Shown: positions 16,018 to 24,292 of the stretch, one piece after another
Layout of the letters: the number at the start of each line of letters is the position of its first letter
How positions within the stretch are numbered: the first letter of the stretch is position 1
Source of the DNA: Glaciihabitans sp.
Lineage (GTDB): Bacteria; Actinomycetota; Actinomycetes; Actinomycetales; Microbacteriaceae
Reading direction: 5' to 3'
DNA: 44,804 nt
Assembly: GCA_025465535.1 (NCBI GenBank)
Contig: JAODMY010000106.1
Coordinates: 1-44,804 of the forward strand
Translations under genes and position numbers: made by a program
The notes under the pieces: generated by a model
What the model was told of the DNA's origin: nothing
Seen by the model: the letters and a program-made list of their open reading frames with translations, nothing else
The model's database searches: none

Positions 16018-16123
16018 ATGCTACGCGGGCGGCGGGTTCTGCGGCATCCGCTGGCCGGATCGAGGTGACTACTCCCGTGGGAGTACGGCGTGCGCGCCTG
16101 CCAGTACGGCGTTCGCGCCTGCC
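16018..16123 (-). promoter_or_regulatory. kinase promoter with palindrome and 21-bp direct repeats
   Basis: The -10 box TAGCAT (16023-16018) precedes the ATG by 6 nt. Upstream lies the perfect palindrome TACTCCCGTGGGAGTA (16070-16085), centred about 66 bp before the start. Overlapping its edge are two direct repeats, 16082-16102 and 16103-16123, 21 bp each with one mismatch (unit AGTACGGCGTGCGCGCCTGCC shortened here to its first bases AGTACGGCG). A spacing of 21 bp puts both on the same helix face. These are candidate response-regulator sites. Confidence 0.6.
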
Positions 16124-16127
16124 CAAC

Positions 16128-16160
16128 GAAAAAGCCCCCAGCCGTGGAGGGCTGGGGGCT
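16128..16160 (-). terminator. rho-independent terminator of tRNA-Asn
   Basis: GCCCCCAGCC (16134-16143) pairs perfectly with GGCTGGGGGC (16150-16159) around a 6-nt loop; on the minus strand a TTTTT run follows. It begins only 4 nt beyond the tRNA 3' end. Confidence 0.9.
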
Positions 16161-16163
16161 TCG

Positions 16164-16236
16164 CTCCCCGACTTGGACTCGAACCAAGAACCGCCGCATT
16201 AACAGTGCGATGCTCTGCCAATTGAGCTATCGAGGA
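16164..16236 (-). tRNA. tRNA-Asn (GTT)
   Basis: A 73-nt cloverleaf: acceptor TCCTCGA with TCGGGGA (one T-G pair), D stem GCTC, anticodon loop CTGTTAA with GTT, T loop TTCGAGT, discriminator G, which is typical for tRNA-Asn. The 3' CCA is not encoded. A strong terminator follows immediately. Confidence 0.96.
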
Positions 16237-16382
16237 TTGCTGAAACAGCTTGTTTACTTTACCAAAGACTGAGCCTCCGCAAAACCGGCGCGCGCACTCG
16301 CGTGCCGCCACGCCGCTTCTGTAGCCCGCGCCGCCACTCTCCTGCCTCCGCTGCCTCCGCTGCCTTCGGCTGTCTTCGCTGC

Positions 16383-16482
16383 CTTCGGAAATTCAGGAGA
16401 GTGGTCATCTCCCGCTAGCGACTTCCCACTATCTGCGCCGACGCGCCTAAAAGGCCGTGACGAATCTCCTGAATTTCCGAAG
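16383..16482. repeat. dispersed palindromic element, copy 1
   Basis: Arms CTTCGGAAATTCAGGAGA (16383-16400) and its exact complement (16465-16482) match over 18 bp. The interior between GGAG and CTCC is exactly 66 bp. It lies between the lactonase 3' end and tRNA-Asn. On its left, 9-bp tandem units (CTGCCTCCG or CTGCCTTCG, 16342-16387) run into the left arm. Confidence 0.9.
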
Positions 16483-16490
16483 CTACTAGC

Positions 16491-16535
16491 CCGGCGTGCG
16501 GCTGGCGTTCGGCTGGCGTGCGGCTGGCGTTCGGC
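16491..16535. repeat. 11-bp tandem repeat
   Basis: GGCTGGCGTTC (16500-16510), GGCTGGCGTGC (16511-16521) and GGCTGGCGTTC (16522-16532), with a partial unit before and after. It lies between element copy 1 and the stop codon of the lactonase gene. Confidence 0.8.
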
Positions 16536-16547
16536 CAATCGCGACGA

Positions 16548-17546
16548 CTAGTCGAGCAGGAGGTAGGTCGGCGAGGCCGTTTCCAGCGAACTCACCTTGC
16601 TGGGGATGCCGTCGGCGCCGATCGCAAAGGTGTCGACACTGTTCGAGAGCTGGTTCGCCACGCGCAGGAGGTCACCGTCGACGACGAGGTGACGCGGCCA
16701 CTCTCCGCCGCAACTGACGGAGCCGACTGGAGTGAGGGTTCCGCCGTCCGTGCTCACCGCGAGGATGGCGATGAGGTTGGAGCCGCGGAGCCCCGAGTAC
16801 GCGAATCGCCCGTCGCTGCTGAGGGCGAGGGCAGCGGCGTGGTCCCCGACTTCGGCACCGGGGAGCGCTACCCGACCGACGATCGAGAAATCCGTCTCGT
16901 CGCGCCGCAGCACGAAGATTTCTGAACTGAGTTCGCCGAGCACCCAGATCACGCCGGATGGATGCAGCAGCAGGTCGCGAGGGCCGGTACCGGTCGGCAG
17001 CTTCACCGCTCCGATCCGCGTCAGGACTTCCCCGTCGAACACGTGAATGTACACGTCGTCGGACCCGAGGTCGGTCGTCAGAACCGTCGACTCGTCGACC
17101 GACAGCACGTCGTGCGCGTGCGGACCATTCTGGTCGCTGTGCGAACCGCTGCCCGTACCGTGAAGCGACTGGCCGGTCTTCAAAATGGCACCGTCGGGCG
17201 CGAGCGGATGCACGTCGACAGTTCCATCGCCGTAACAGGCGGCCACCAGGAGCGAGCGCTCACCGAGGATCGCGATCGCGCAGGGGGACGTGCCTGCGGC
17301 ATCCTGAGTTCCCTGAAGATGAAGCTTGTCACCATCGACGCGGAACGCCGAAACACTCGGTACGCCCTCGCCCACCCCGTAGATAACGTCCCCGGAACGC
17401 GCAAGGAACGACGGCGATTCCGCGGCAGCCGCGAGGCCGTGATCTTCGAGTGAACCGTCGGCGGCAACCTTGAGCAGAGTGATTCCTTCGGCGGACCCGT
17501 GCAGGTCCGCTGTGTACGCGCCCACCCAAATACGCTCAGCCGACAC
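16548..17546 (-). CDS. lactonase-type seven-bladed beta-propeller protein
   Basis: A 332-aa protein of the 6-phosphogluconolactonase (YbhE/Pgl) beta-propeller family. It starts RIWVGAYTAD, the usual first strand. Family-typical segments follow: DQNGPHAHDVLSVDES (family HPH/H-A-H site), DLGSDDVYIHVFDG, TGPRDLLLHPSG, ALALSSDGRFAYSGLRGSN and EWPRHLVVDGDLLRVANQLSN. Family members open sugar lactones or cleave other cyclic substrates; here the substrate is unknown. I place the start at GTG 17546, inside the 3' end of the ABC gene (8-nt overlap), because upstream in-frame residues are Arg/Ser-rich shadow sequence. The two are therefore coupled. Element copy 1 follows its 3' end. Confidence 0.82.
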   Translation of the reverse strand: MSAERIWVGAYTADLHGSAEGITLLKVAADGSLEDHGLAAAAESPSFLARSGDVIYGVGEGVPSVSAFRVDGDKLHLQGTQDAAGTSPCAIAILGERSLLVAACYGDGTVDVHPLAPDGAILKTGQSLHGTGSGSHSDQNGPHAHDVLSVDESTVLTTDLGSDDVYIHVFDGEVLTRIGAVKLPTGTGPRDLLLHPSGVIWVLGELSSEIFVLRRDETDFSIVGRVALPGAEVGDHAAALALSSDGRFAYSGLRGSNLIAILAVSTDGGTLTPVGSVSCGGEWPRHLVVDGDLLRVANQLSNSVDTFAIGADGIPSKVSSLETASPTYLLLD

Positions 17547-18399
17547 GGACGCTGTCCGTTGCCTTGAGATCTTCGATCGCCTTCGCGAGGCCCTGCACGT
17601 ATTCGTGGTTCGGCGACTCGAGGACATCGTCGACGCCCCCCATGCCCACGATCACCCCGCGATGCATGATCGCGACGCGGTCGCTGAACTTGCGCACCTC
17701 GCTCATGGTGTGGCTGACAATCAGCGCGGAAAAAGCGCGATCCTTGTGGAGGTCGTGGATGATCTCCAATACCGTACCGCGCACGGTCACGTCGATACCC
17801 GCTGTCGGGTCGTCTGCCACAAGCAGCGTCGGCTCGAGGATGAGCGCGCGCGCGATCGCCACACGCTGGCGCTGACCGCGGCTCAGTTCGTGTGGGTACT
17901 TGTTCATGGTGGTGAGCGGAAGTCGCACGGCATCGATTACGGTCGCGACGGCGATCCCCGCCTCGAGCTGGTTGAAGTGCCGGTCGCGGGAAAAGATCGG
18001 TTCGGCGACGTTCTCGCCCACGGTCAGGCGCGGGTCGAGGTCGGCCCCGGAATCCTGTGGAACGTAGCCGACCCGAAGCGAGAGCCGATTGCGCTTGCGC
18101 GGGGTCATCGTGCGCACGGACATCCCGAGGACGGAAAGCGCTCCCCCGCTGATTATCGGATTCGACCCGCCCGAACCCGCAAGGCCCGCGACGGCCTTGG
18201 CAAGGGTGCTCTTCCCGGATCCGGATTCGCCGATCACCGCGAGGATCTCGCCCTCGGGAATCGTAAAGGTGACGCCCTTGACCGCCTCGAACCGCTCGCC
18301 GCTCGTCCGCGACGGATATCGCACGGAGAGGTCATCGGCTGCGACGGCAATCGGCCGGGGCGTCACTGCATCGTTTGCAGCTGATGCGGCGGTGCTCAC
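17536..18399 (-). CDS. orphan oligopeptide-type ABC ATPase with DD in Walker B
   Basis: An ABC ATP-binding protein of about 287 residues, closest to the DppF/OppF group. Walker A is GESGSGKST, the Q loop VGYVPQDSG, the signature LSRGQRQRVAIARAL and the H loop IVSHTMSE. Walker B reads LLVADDPTAGID: the usual catalytic Glu is Asp. No permease, binding protein or second ATPase is adjacent; the only partner is the lactonase gene, which overlaps its end. I start it at GTG 18399 (VSTAASAAND); the frame is open to 18471 but the extra residues look noncoding. A TAGGAC box 7 nt upstream resembles but does not fit TANNNT. It could power a peptide importer encoded elsewhere or act without a transporter. 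Confidence 0.8.
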   Translation of the reverse strand: MSTAASAANDAVTPRPIAVAADDLSVRYPSRTSGERFEAVKGVTFTIPEGEILAVIGESGSGKSTLAKAVAGLAGSGGSNPIISGGALSVLGMSVRTMTPRKRNRLSLRVGYVPQDSGADLDPRLTVGENVAEPIFSRDRHFNQLEAGIAVATVIDAVRLPLTTMNKYPHELSRGQRQRVAIARALILEPTLLVADDPTAGIDVTVRGTVLEIIHDLHKDRAFSALIVSHTMSEVRKFSDRVAIMHRGVIVGMGGVDDVLESPNHEYVQGLAKAIEDLKATDSVRVG

Positions 18400-18504
18400 G
18401 TGTTCTGTCCTAACCTGCGGGCCATAACGCGCGAAGTCCCGCGTCTTGTGACTTACAAATGTACTGCCCAATTCCTAGAATTCGGCCAGAACGAAAAAGA
18501 GCTT

Positions 18505-20379
18505 TCACTCGTCGCGCAATCGCCGCCGTTCAGTCTCGATTTCCAGCGATTCCCGTTGCAGTTCCCGGTATTTTTCGGGCGCCGCCACAATGTCGGTTCG
18601 CTGGAGTGCCCCAAGAACTTCCGCCTTGCGCTGCAGCAGATCCCGGTCGATCAGGTCGCTGGCAAGGCGAACACAGTAGAGCGGGATGCGGTCTGGTCGC
18701 GAGGGGATCGGCGCGACCGCGAGCTGCTGCATCAGGGTACGGAAGGACTCGGGGACTTCGCTTGCGACGGTCGCCATCCACTCCGGCGTCTCCAGCGCAT
18801 CAATGCTGGTCGCGACGGCGTCACGGATGACCGCGAGCGTCGAGTTGGTAAACCGCACCCGCGCGACTCGCGACACCAGGTCCCGGCCGACGTCGCTCGG
18901 ATACTGCAGGATCGCCATCAGCGCATCCCGTTCCTGGCGAGTGGGCTGATCGACGGGAAGGTCCGTGATCGAGAGTTCGACGACCTGCGGTTCCGGCGTC
19001 GGCTCCGAGAATTCGCGGCGCGGCTGCTCCGGCGCCGGCCTCGACGACGCACTGCGGGCGCTCGAGACGGCGCGCGCCACCTCGGACGGATCCATCCCGA
19101 GCCATTTTCCGAGGTTGCGCGTGTACCCGACGCTGAGCGACTGGTCACGGATGCCCGCGACAACCGGTGCCGCCGCCCGAAGGGCCGCGACCCGGCCCTC
19201 GACGGTCTCGAGGTCGTGCGAATCCAGGGTGCGGCGGATCATGAACTCGAACATCGGCTGGCGCGTTTTGATCAGCCTTCGCACGGCATCGTCGCCGCGA
19301 TTGAGTCGGAGGTCGCACGGGTCGAGCCCCTCGGGCGCGACCGCAACGAAGGTCTGGGCCGCGAAGCGCTGTTCTTCGCTGAACGCACGGCTTGCCGCCT
19401 TCTGTCCAGCTTCGTCGGGATCGAAAGTGAAAATCACCTCACCCGTGCCGGTGGTGTCGGCGTTGTCGACGTCCCCGATCACCCGTCGGACGATCTTGAT
19501 GTGATCGACCCCGAACGCTGTGCCACAGGTGGCGACGGCGGTCGTGACTCCCGCGAGATGACAGGCCATGACGTCCGTGTATCCCTCGACGACGACGACC
19601 TGGCGCCCGCGCGAGATGTCCTTGCGTGCAAGGTCGAGTCCGTAGAGCACCTGGCTCTTGTGGTAAACCGGCGTCTCCGGGGTGTTGAGATATTTCGGAC
19701 CCTGGTCATCATCCAACAGCTTGCGAGCACCGAACCCGAGCGTCTGGCCGGTGATGTCGCGGATGGGCCAGACCAGCCTGCCGCGGAACCGATCGTAGAC
19801 GTCCCCGCGGTCGCCGCGTCCGAGAAGGCCGGCCGTCACGAGTTCCTCGTCGGTGTAGCCGAGGGTCTTGAGGTGTTTGCCGAGTGCCCCGCCGCGGGGA
19901 GCGAATCCAATGCCGAAGCGTTCGGCCGCCGCGACATCGAACCCGCGCTCGCCCAGGAACTTGCGGCCCGGTTCTGCGTCCTTCGTCTTCAGCTGGGCGA
20001 TGAAGTAATCTTCGGCAGCCTTGTTGGCCGAGAGGATGCGCGCGCGGTTGCTGTGGTCGGTCGCCTGGCCGCCGTCTTCGTAGTGCAGCTCGTACCCGAT
20101 GCGTGCAGCCATGCGCTCGACCGCCTCGGAGAACGACACGTGGTCCAATTTCTGGAGGAACGTGAAGACATCGCCACCCTCCCCGCATCCGAAGCAGTGG
20201 TAAAAGCCGACCTGGGGCCGAACGTGAAAGCTTGGGGAGCGCTCCTCGTGGAACGGACACAGTCCCTTCATGGAGCCGACGCCGGCGTTCTTCAGGGTGA
20301 CGTAGTCGCCCACGATGTCCGCAATGTTGATGCGCGCCCGAACCTCGTCGATATCGTTTCGTCGGATGAGGCCTGCCAC
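18505..20379 (-). CDS. dnaG: DNA primase
   Basis: A 624-aa replicative primase that makes RNA primers at the fork. The N-terminal CHC2 zinc domain has CPFHEERSPSFHV and FYHCFGCGEGGD (Cys, His, Cys, Cys). The catalytic core follows with RFGIGFAPRGG and, in the TOPRIM fold, VVVEGYTDVMACHLAGV (metal-binding Glu) and IFTFDPDEAGQKAA (DxD). The C-terminal third, after a Pro/Glu-rich linker at about residues 435-460, is the helicase-interaction domain. Length is normal. GTG at 20379 has no ribosome site but TAGAAT lies 6 nt upstream, so it is likely leaderless. It sits downstream of dgt, as in many actinobacteria, with element copy 2 between. Confidence 0.96.
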   Translation of the reverse strand: MAGLIRRNDIDEVRARINIADIVGDYVTLKNAGVGSMKGLCPFHEERSPSFHVRPQVGFYHCFGCGEGGDVFTFLQKLDHVSFSEAVERMAARIGYELHYEDGGQATDHSNRARILSANKAAEDYFIAQLKTKDAEPGRKFLGERGFDVAAAERFGIGFAPRGGALGKHLKTLGYTDEELVTAGLLGRGDRGDVYDRFRGRLVWPIRDITGQTLGFGARKLLDDDQGPKYLNTPETPVYHKSQVLYGLDLARKDISRGRQVVVVEGYTDVMACHLAGVTTAVATCGTAFGVDHIKIVRRVIGDVDNADTTGTGEVIFTFDPDEAGQKAASRAFSEEQRFAAQTFVAVAPEGLDPCDLRLNRGDDAVRRLIKTRQPMFEFMIRRTLDSHDLETVEGRVAALRAAAPVVAGIRDQSLSVGYTRNLGKWLGMDPSEVARAVSSARSASSRPAPEQPRREFSEPTPEPQVVELSITDLPVDQPTRQERDALMAILQYPSDVGRDLVSRVARVRFTNSTLAVIRDAVATSIDALETPEWMATVASEVPESFRTLMQQLAVAPIPSRPDRIPLYCVRLASDLIDRDLLQRKAEVLGALQRTDIVAAPEKYRELQRESLEIETERRRLRDE

Positions 20380-20385
20380 GGGATG

Positions 20386-20391
20386 ATTCTA
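20386..20391 (-). promoter_or_regulatory. dnaG -10 box, leaderless
   Basis: TAGAAT on the minus strand ends exactly 6 nt before the GTG start at 20379. One of the cleanest examples of this pattern in the window. Confidence 0.65.
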
Positions 20392-20447
20392 CTTTCGCCG
20401 CTCGCCCCGGCGCAGACCGTCACCCGGACTTGTGGATGCGCGTGGCC

Positions 20448-20553
20448 TGCTTTCGGAAATTCAGGAGATCAGTCGGGCGCACTTCGGCGCAGGGCAGCGA
20501 TCACGCGGAACCGCTCTCGCGCCAGTCGCAGAACTCCTGAATTTCCGAAAGCA
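20448..20553. repeat. dispersed palindromic element, copy 2
   Basis: Arms TGCTTTCGGAAATTCAGGAG (20448-20467) and its exact complement (20534-20553), 20 bp. Interior exactly 66 bp. Located between dgt and dnaG. Confidence 0.9.
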
Positions 20554-20572
20554 GCCGCGCGCGAAGCAAAAG

Positions 20573-20608
20573 CAGCACCAGCACCAGCACCAGCACCAGC
20601 ACCAGCAG
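20573..20608. repeat. hexanucleotide microsatellite (CAGCAC)x5 plus CAGCAG
   Basis: Six perfect or near-perfect 6-bp units directly before the dgt stop codon, 20 bp beyond element copy 2. Noncoding in both directions as annotated. Confidence 0.95.
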
Positions 20609-20614
20609 GGGGGC

Positions 20615-21976
20615 CTAGCGCACCAAGCGCTCGTGCCAGGCGGTCGCGGACTGGTCGGTGAGCGAGGCGACCTGGTCAACGATGGCGCGCTGCCTGCCCG
20701 CGTCGGTGGATGCGGCCACCCAGTCCGCGGCGAAACCGGCGTCGAGGTTGACGGGCCCCGTCGCCAGCAGCACGTCGGCGAGCTCGGTCAGAGTCGATCG
20801 CTGGTCGATGTATATCGGCTGGCGCGAATTGGTCGACATCACGTTGGCCGCGACGATCCCCTTCAGCACCGCGATCTCGGCCTGGATTTCACGCGGGACC
20901 ACGACATCGGCAGAAAATCGGATGAGCGACTCCTGCGGGAACGCCGCCCGCGTCGCCGACACCGCCGCCGCCGCAAAGCGCCCGATCAGCTGGCTCGTGA
21001 GGTTCTTGAGGCGTCCCTGCGCCGCGCGGCTGCCGTCCCAGCCCTCGAGCCAAACGTCGAGACTGTCGAGGCGGTCGAATGCCGCGATGAGCTCGTCATG
21101 ATCAAGTTCTCCGCCGATCCAGACGAACATCGACTCGACCAGTTCGTCGTGGTCGACGCGAGCACCGAGGGAGGCGACGTTGATGTACCCGCCGAACACG
21201 GCATCCTCGAAATCGTGCACGGAATAGGCGATATCGTCGCTGAGGTCCATGACCTGGGCCTCGATGCAGCGCTTGCGATCCGGGGCACCAGCACGCAACC
21301 ACTCGAACGCGGCGAGGTCATCCTCGTAGAAGCCGAACTTGCTCCGGCCGCTCGGATCCGGAATTCCCTGCGCCTCGGGCCACGGATACTTGCAGCTCGC
21401 GTCGAGACTCGCCCGCGTGAGGTTGAGCCCGTAGCTGCGGCCGTCCGGACCGAAGACCTTCGGCTCGATGCGAGTCAGCAAACGAAGCGTCTGTGCGTTG
21501 CCCTCGAAGCCGCCGATGGCCGCCGACCACTCGCTGAGCGCGCGCTCACCATTGTGACCGAAGGGTGGATGCCCGAGGTCGTGCGCGAGGCATGCCGTGT
21601 CGACCACATCCGGGTCGAGTCCGAGACTCTCGGCCAGTTCACGACCGACTTGCGCGACCTCAAGCGAGTGAGTCAGCCGGTTGCGGGCAAAATCGAGCCC
21701 GACGCTGGGACTCAGGACCTGCGTCTTGGCCGCGAGCCGACGCAGCGCACTCGAGTGCAGGAGCCGAGCACGATCGCGGGCGAAGTCACTGCGGCGACAC
21801 GAGTGCTCCTCGGGGAACCAGCGTTCGGAGTCCGCCGAGGAGTATCCGACGGGCACAGTTTCGACGGGCACGGTTTTGACAGGCACGGTACTGACAGGCA
21901 CAGTACTTGCAGGCACCGTACTCGCAGGCACCGGGCCCGTGCGCCTTGTCTCGGCCGACACCGGCTCAGCCGCCAC
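20615..21976 (-). CDS. dgt: dGTPase-family HD triphosphohydrolase with repeat-rich N-terminus
   Basis: A deoxynucleotide triphosphohydrolase of 413-453 residues, depending on start; it splits dGTP or other dNTPs to deoxynucleoside and triphosphate. The HD metal site is present: RLTHSLEVAQVGRELAE, then CLAHDLGHPPFGHNGE (H, HD) and DLSDDIAYSVHDFED (D). The conserved start of the core is WFPEEHSCRRSDFARDRARL. GTG at 21976 overlaps the dusB stop and gives an extra 40 residues, including five repeated pentapeptides of the form VP-A/V-x-T; GTG at 21856 would remove them and give the usual family length. The units are multiples of three bases and stay in frame, but this does not prove translation. 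Downstream are a microsatellite and element copy 2. Confidence 0.9.
   Translation of the reverse strand: MAAEPVSAETRRTGPVPASTVPASTVPVSTVPVKTVPVETVPVGYSSADSERWFPEEHSCRRSDFARDRARLLHSSALRRLAAKTQVLSPSVGLDFARNRLTHSLEVAQVGRELAESLGLDPDVVDTACLAHDLGHPPFGHNGERALSEWSAAIGGFEGNAQTLRLLTRIEPKVFGPDGRSYGLNLTRASLDASCKYPWPEAQGIPDPSGRSKFGFYEDDLAAFEWLRAGAPDRKRCIEAQVMDLSDDIAYSVHDFEDAVFGGYINVASLGARVDHDELVESMFVWIGGELDHDELIAAFDRLDSLDVWLEGWDGSRAAQGRLKNLTSQLIGRFAAAAVSATRAAFPQESLIRFSADVVVPREIQAEIAVLKGIVAANVMSTNSRQPIYIDQRSTLTELADVLLATGPVNLDAGFAADWVAASTDAGRQRAIVDQVASLTDQSATAWHERLVR
21848..21934 (-). repeat. 15-bp in-frame tandem repeat at the dgt start
   Basis: Five consecutive 15-bp units beginning GTGCCTG (VPAST, VPAST, VPVST, VPVKT, VPVET) with a sixth partial unit (VPVGY). 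Every unit starts with GTG, so each could act as a start codon and unit number would alter the N-terminus. Confidence 0.85.
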
Positions 21977-23177
21977 TGTGGTGGAGTTCCGCTCCGACCA
22001 GCTCGGCGCGGTGGGTCTCCTGCAGCTCGCGGCTGTCGAGCCAGTTCTGCGGAAGCGACGGATTCTTCGGTGTTCCGGCCCGACCGCGCTGACCCTCGGC
22101 ATCGGCACCGGGATACGGCTGTGTCCAGTCGAGTGTGGCGAGCAGGTCATCCAGCATCGAAAGCGTCAGCACGGTCGCCAGCGCCGCGCGGAGCTCGCCA
22201 CCGACCGCGTAGCCCTTGAAATACCAGGCGACGTGCTTACGGATATCGCGGCAGGCTCGATCCTCGTCGCCGTCGAAGAACTCGACCAGCAGCTCAGCGT
22301 GCCGCTTGAACGCCGCGGCGACCTCGCCCAGCGTCGGCTCAGCCTTCCGCCTCTCCCCGCGGAACGCCGCGCTCAGGTCGCCGAACAGCCACGGTCGACC
22401 GAGGCAGCCGCGACCGACGACGACGCCGTCTGCGCCGGTTTCGCGCACCATCCGGAGGGCGTCATCCGCGCTCCAGATATCGCCGTTGCCCAGCACGGGA
22501 ACGTCGGTGATCGCGTTCTTGAGCGTCTCGATCGCGGACCAGTCGGCCGTCCCGGAGTAGAACTCGGCCGCGGTGCGCGCGTGCAGCGCGATGCTCGAGA
22601 CTCCGACGCCCTGCGCAATGCGCCCGGCCTCGAGGTAAGTAAGGTGATCGGCGTCGATGCCCTTGCGCATCTTGATCGTGAGCGGGATGTCGCCGGCCGC
22701 CCGCACAGCGCCCTCGACGATCTGGCGGAACAGCGTGGTCTTCCACGGCAGCGCCGCTCCCCCGCCCTTCTTGGTCACCTTGGGCACCGGGCATCCAAAA
22801 TTCAGGTCGATGTGGTCGGCGCGATCCTCGGCGACCAGCATCGTCACGGCTTCCGAGACCGTCTTCGGGTCGACCCCATAGAGCTGGATGCTGCGCGTCG
22901 TCTCCGACTCGTGGTGGCGGATCAGCCGCATGCTCTCCGGAGTGCGCTCGACAAGGGCGCGACTGGTGATCATCTCGCTCACATAGAGACCGGCACCGTA
23001 TTCGCGGCAGAGGCGCCGAAACGCGGTGTTCGTGATGCCTGCCATCGGCGCGAGAACGACCGGAACATCAAGCTGGAGAGGGCCGATCTTCAGTGGCGCC
23101 ACAGCATCCGCTATCGTCACATCAACGTCGCGCACGCCGGAGCGCGGGGCGTGTGATGGCGCGGCCAGAATAGACAT
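21966..23177 (-). CDS. dusB: tRNA-dihydrouridine synthase
   Basis: A 403-aa flavoprotein that reduces uridine to dihydrouridine in the tRNA D loop. The TIM barrel starts VVLAPMAGITNTAFRRLCR. The FMN/catalytic motif is DLNFGCPVPKVTKKGGGAAL with the catalytic Cys; IPLTIKMRKGID, SIALHARTAAEFYSG and PVLGNGDIWSADDA are the later strands, and GVVVGRGCLGRPWLF holds the FMN phosphate. The helical C-terminal tRNA-binding domain follows. Length is usual for actinobacterial DusB. It is upstream of and overlaps dgt. Only 32 bp separate its ATG from the divergent hypothetical gene. Confidence 0.93.
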   Translation of the reverse strand: MSILAAPSHAPRSGVRDVDVTIADAVAPLKIGPLQLDVPVVLAPMAGITNTAFRRLCREYGAGLYVSEMITSRALVERTPESMRLIRHHESETTRSIQLYGVDPKTVSEAVTMLVAEDRADHIDLNFGCPVPKVTKKGGGAALPWKTTLFRQIVEGAVRAAGDIPLTIKMRKGIDADHLTYLEAGRIAQGVGVSSIALHARTAAEFYSGTADWSAIETLKNAITDVPVLGNGDIWSADDALRMVRETGADGVVVGRGCLGRPWLFGDLSAAFRGERRKAEPTLGEVAAAFKRHAELLVEFFDGDEDRACRDIRKHVAWYFKGYAVGGELRAALATVLTLSMLDDLLATLDWTQPYPGADAEGQRGRAGTPKNPSLPQNWLDSRELQETHRAELVGAELHHSGG

Positions 23178-23209
23178 CTTCCCAATTGTCCCAGAAAGCG
23201 AGCGAAAGC

Positions 23210-23779
23210 ATGGCCGACAGTGCCCGACTGGATGTGTTGCGCTTCGTCGACCTGCCTGTCGAGCGCAAGTCTGCGTGGGGGCCGGGTGAGTTTGGCAGCC
23301 GCCAAATTGAGATCGACGGGCAGCTGATCGGCGACTACCTGGCGGCTCGCACGAGCAGGATCATCGAACAGTCCACTCCCCTGGTGACCGGGCACAGCGG
23401 GGCCATCACGCAGGCCGCCTACCTGCGAGCACTGCTCGGCGGTCCGAAGGACGATCCGCTCCGCGACGGACGGATCGCGATCGGATACTGCGACGCGTGT
23501 CTCGACGCGAGCTGCGGAGTCCTGCTCGCGGCGAACCTTGGCATCGACGGCGACACCGTGCTGTGGTCATCCATCGGGTTCGACCAGTACGACGAGGGGC
23601 CCGCGCCGAAGCTCACTCCGTTTTGGAAGAAATCCGCGGATCCGACGCCCTCGGTTGCGCCCGACCACGAGGTCTGGGCGTTCACGCCCTTTGTACCTGA
23701 AATCACACTGCGCTTCCATCGCGACCAATACCTCGAGGCGATCCAGGCCGAGCGCCGGCGGCTGGCGGCACACCAGTGA
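23210..23779 (+). CDS. conserved-looking hypothetical protein
   Basis: I do not recognise this 189-aa protein. It is soluble, with no signal peptide or membrane segment. Visible features are a WGPGEFGSRQIEIDG stretch near residues 25-40, a cysteine cluster CDACLDASCG near the middle (three Cys in ten residues, possibly a metal or redox site), and a C-terminal helix RDQYLEAIQAERRRLAAH. ATG at 23210 is preferred over 23186 because the upstream residues are low-quality, but the ribosome site is weak in both cases. The next gene begins inside its stop codon, so it is coupled to an EbsC-type trans-editing protein. Codon use looks like its neighbours, supporting a real gene. Confidence 0.75.
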   Translation: MADSARLDVLRFVDLPVERKSAWGPGEFGSRQIEIDGQLIGDYLAARTSRIIEQSTPLVTGHSGAITQAAYLRALLGGPKDDPLRDGRIAIGYCDACLDASCGVLLAANLGIDGDTVLWSSIGFDQYDEGPAPKLTPFWKKSADPTPSVAPDHEVWAFTPFVPEITLRFHRDQYLEAIQAERRRLAAHQ

Positions 23780-24264
23780 CGGAGACGAGCGGGCGCGAAC
23801 GCGTGCGGGCGGACGCGGCCGCGCGCGGCATCACGATCGATTTCGAGGAGCGTGGACCGGCAACGTCGCTCGAGGAGGCCGCGGTCGCTCTCGGCATTCC
23901 CGCGTCCAGCATCGTCAAGACTCTCGTGGTGAAGAAGCACGACGGAACCTTCCTGTTCGCGCTGGTCCCCGGCGATCGACAGATCTCATGGGCGAAACTT
24001 CGCGCCGTGGTCGGAGTCAACCGACTGCGAATGCCCGAGGCATCCGTCGCCCTCGATGCGACCGGTTATGAGCGTGGCACCATCGTGCCGCTCGGCAGCA
24101 GCACGGCCTGGCCGGTCTTCGCCGACGAGCGCATCTCCGGGCGCATCGCCCTCGGCGCCGGGGAACCGGGCGTGAGCGCCTTCGTGGACGCCGCGCAATT
24201 CTTCGCCGGACTCGACGCCACCATCGCGGACATCACCGACGAGTTGCCGCCGTTCGCGGGATGA
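23776..24264 (+). CDS. YbaK/EbsC-type aminoacyl-tRNA deacylase
   Basis: A 162-aa free-standing editing domain of the YbaK/ProX superfamily, which clears mischarged tRNAs such as Cys- or Ala-tRNA(Pro). SSIVKTLVVKKHDGTFLFALVPGD contains the conserved Lys of the family in the VKTLV strand, and GYERGTIVPLGS gives the Gly-x-x-x-P loop. VFADERISGRIALGAGEPG completes the barrel. The start is GTG at 23776, sharing bases with the upstream TGA (GTGA), so translation is coupled to the hypothetical gene. Which tRNA it edits is not determined by sequence. Confidence 0.87.
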   Translation: MTETSGRERVRADAAARGITIDFEERGPATSLEEAAVALGIPASSIVKTLVVKKHDGTFLFALVPGDRQISWAKLRAVVGVNRLRMPEASVALDATGYERGTIVPLGSSTAWPVFADERISGRIALGAGEPGVSAFVDAAQFFAGLDATIADITDELPPFAG

Positions 24265-24292
24265 GACTCGTGCGACCGGCTACCCGAATGAG

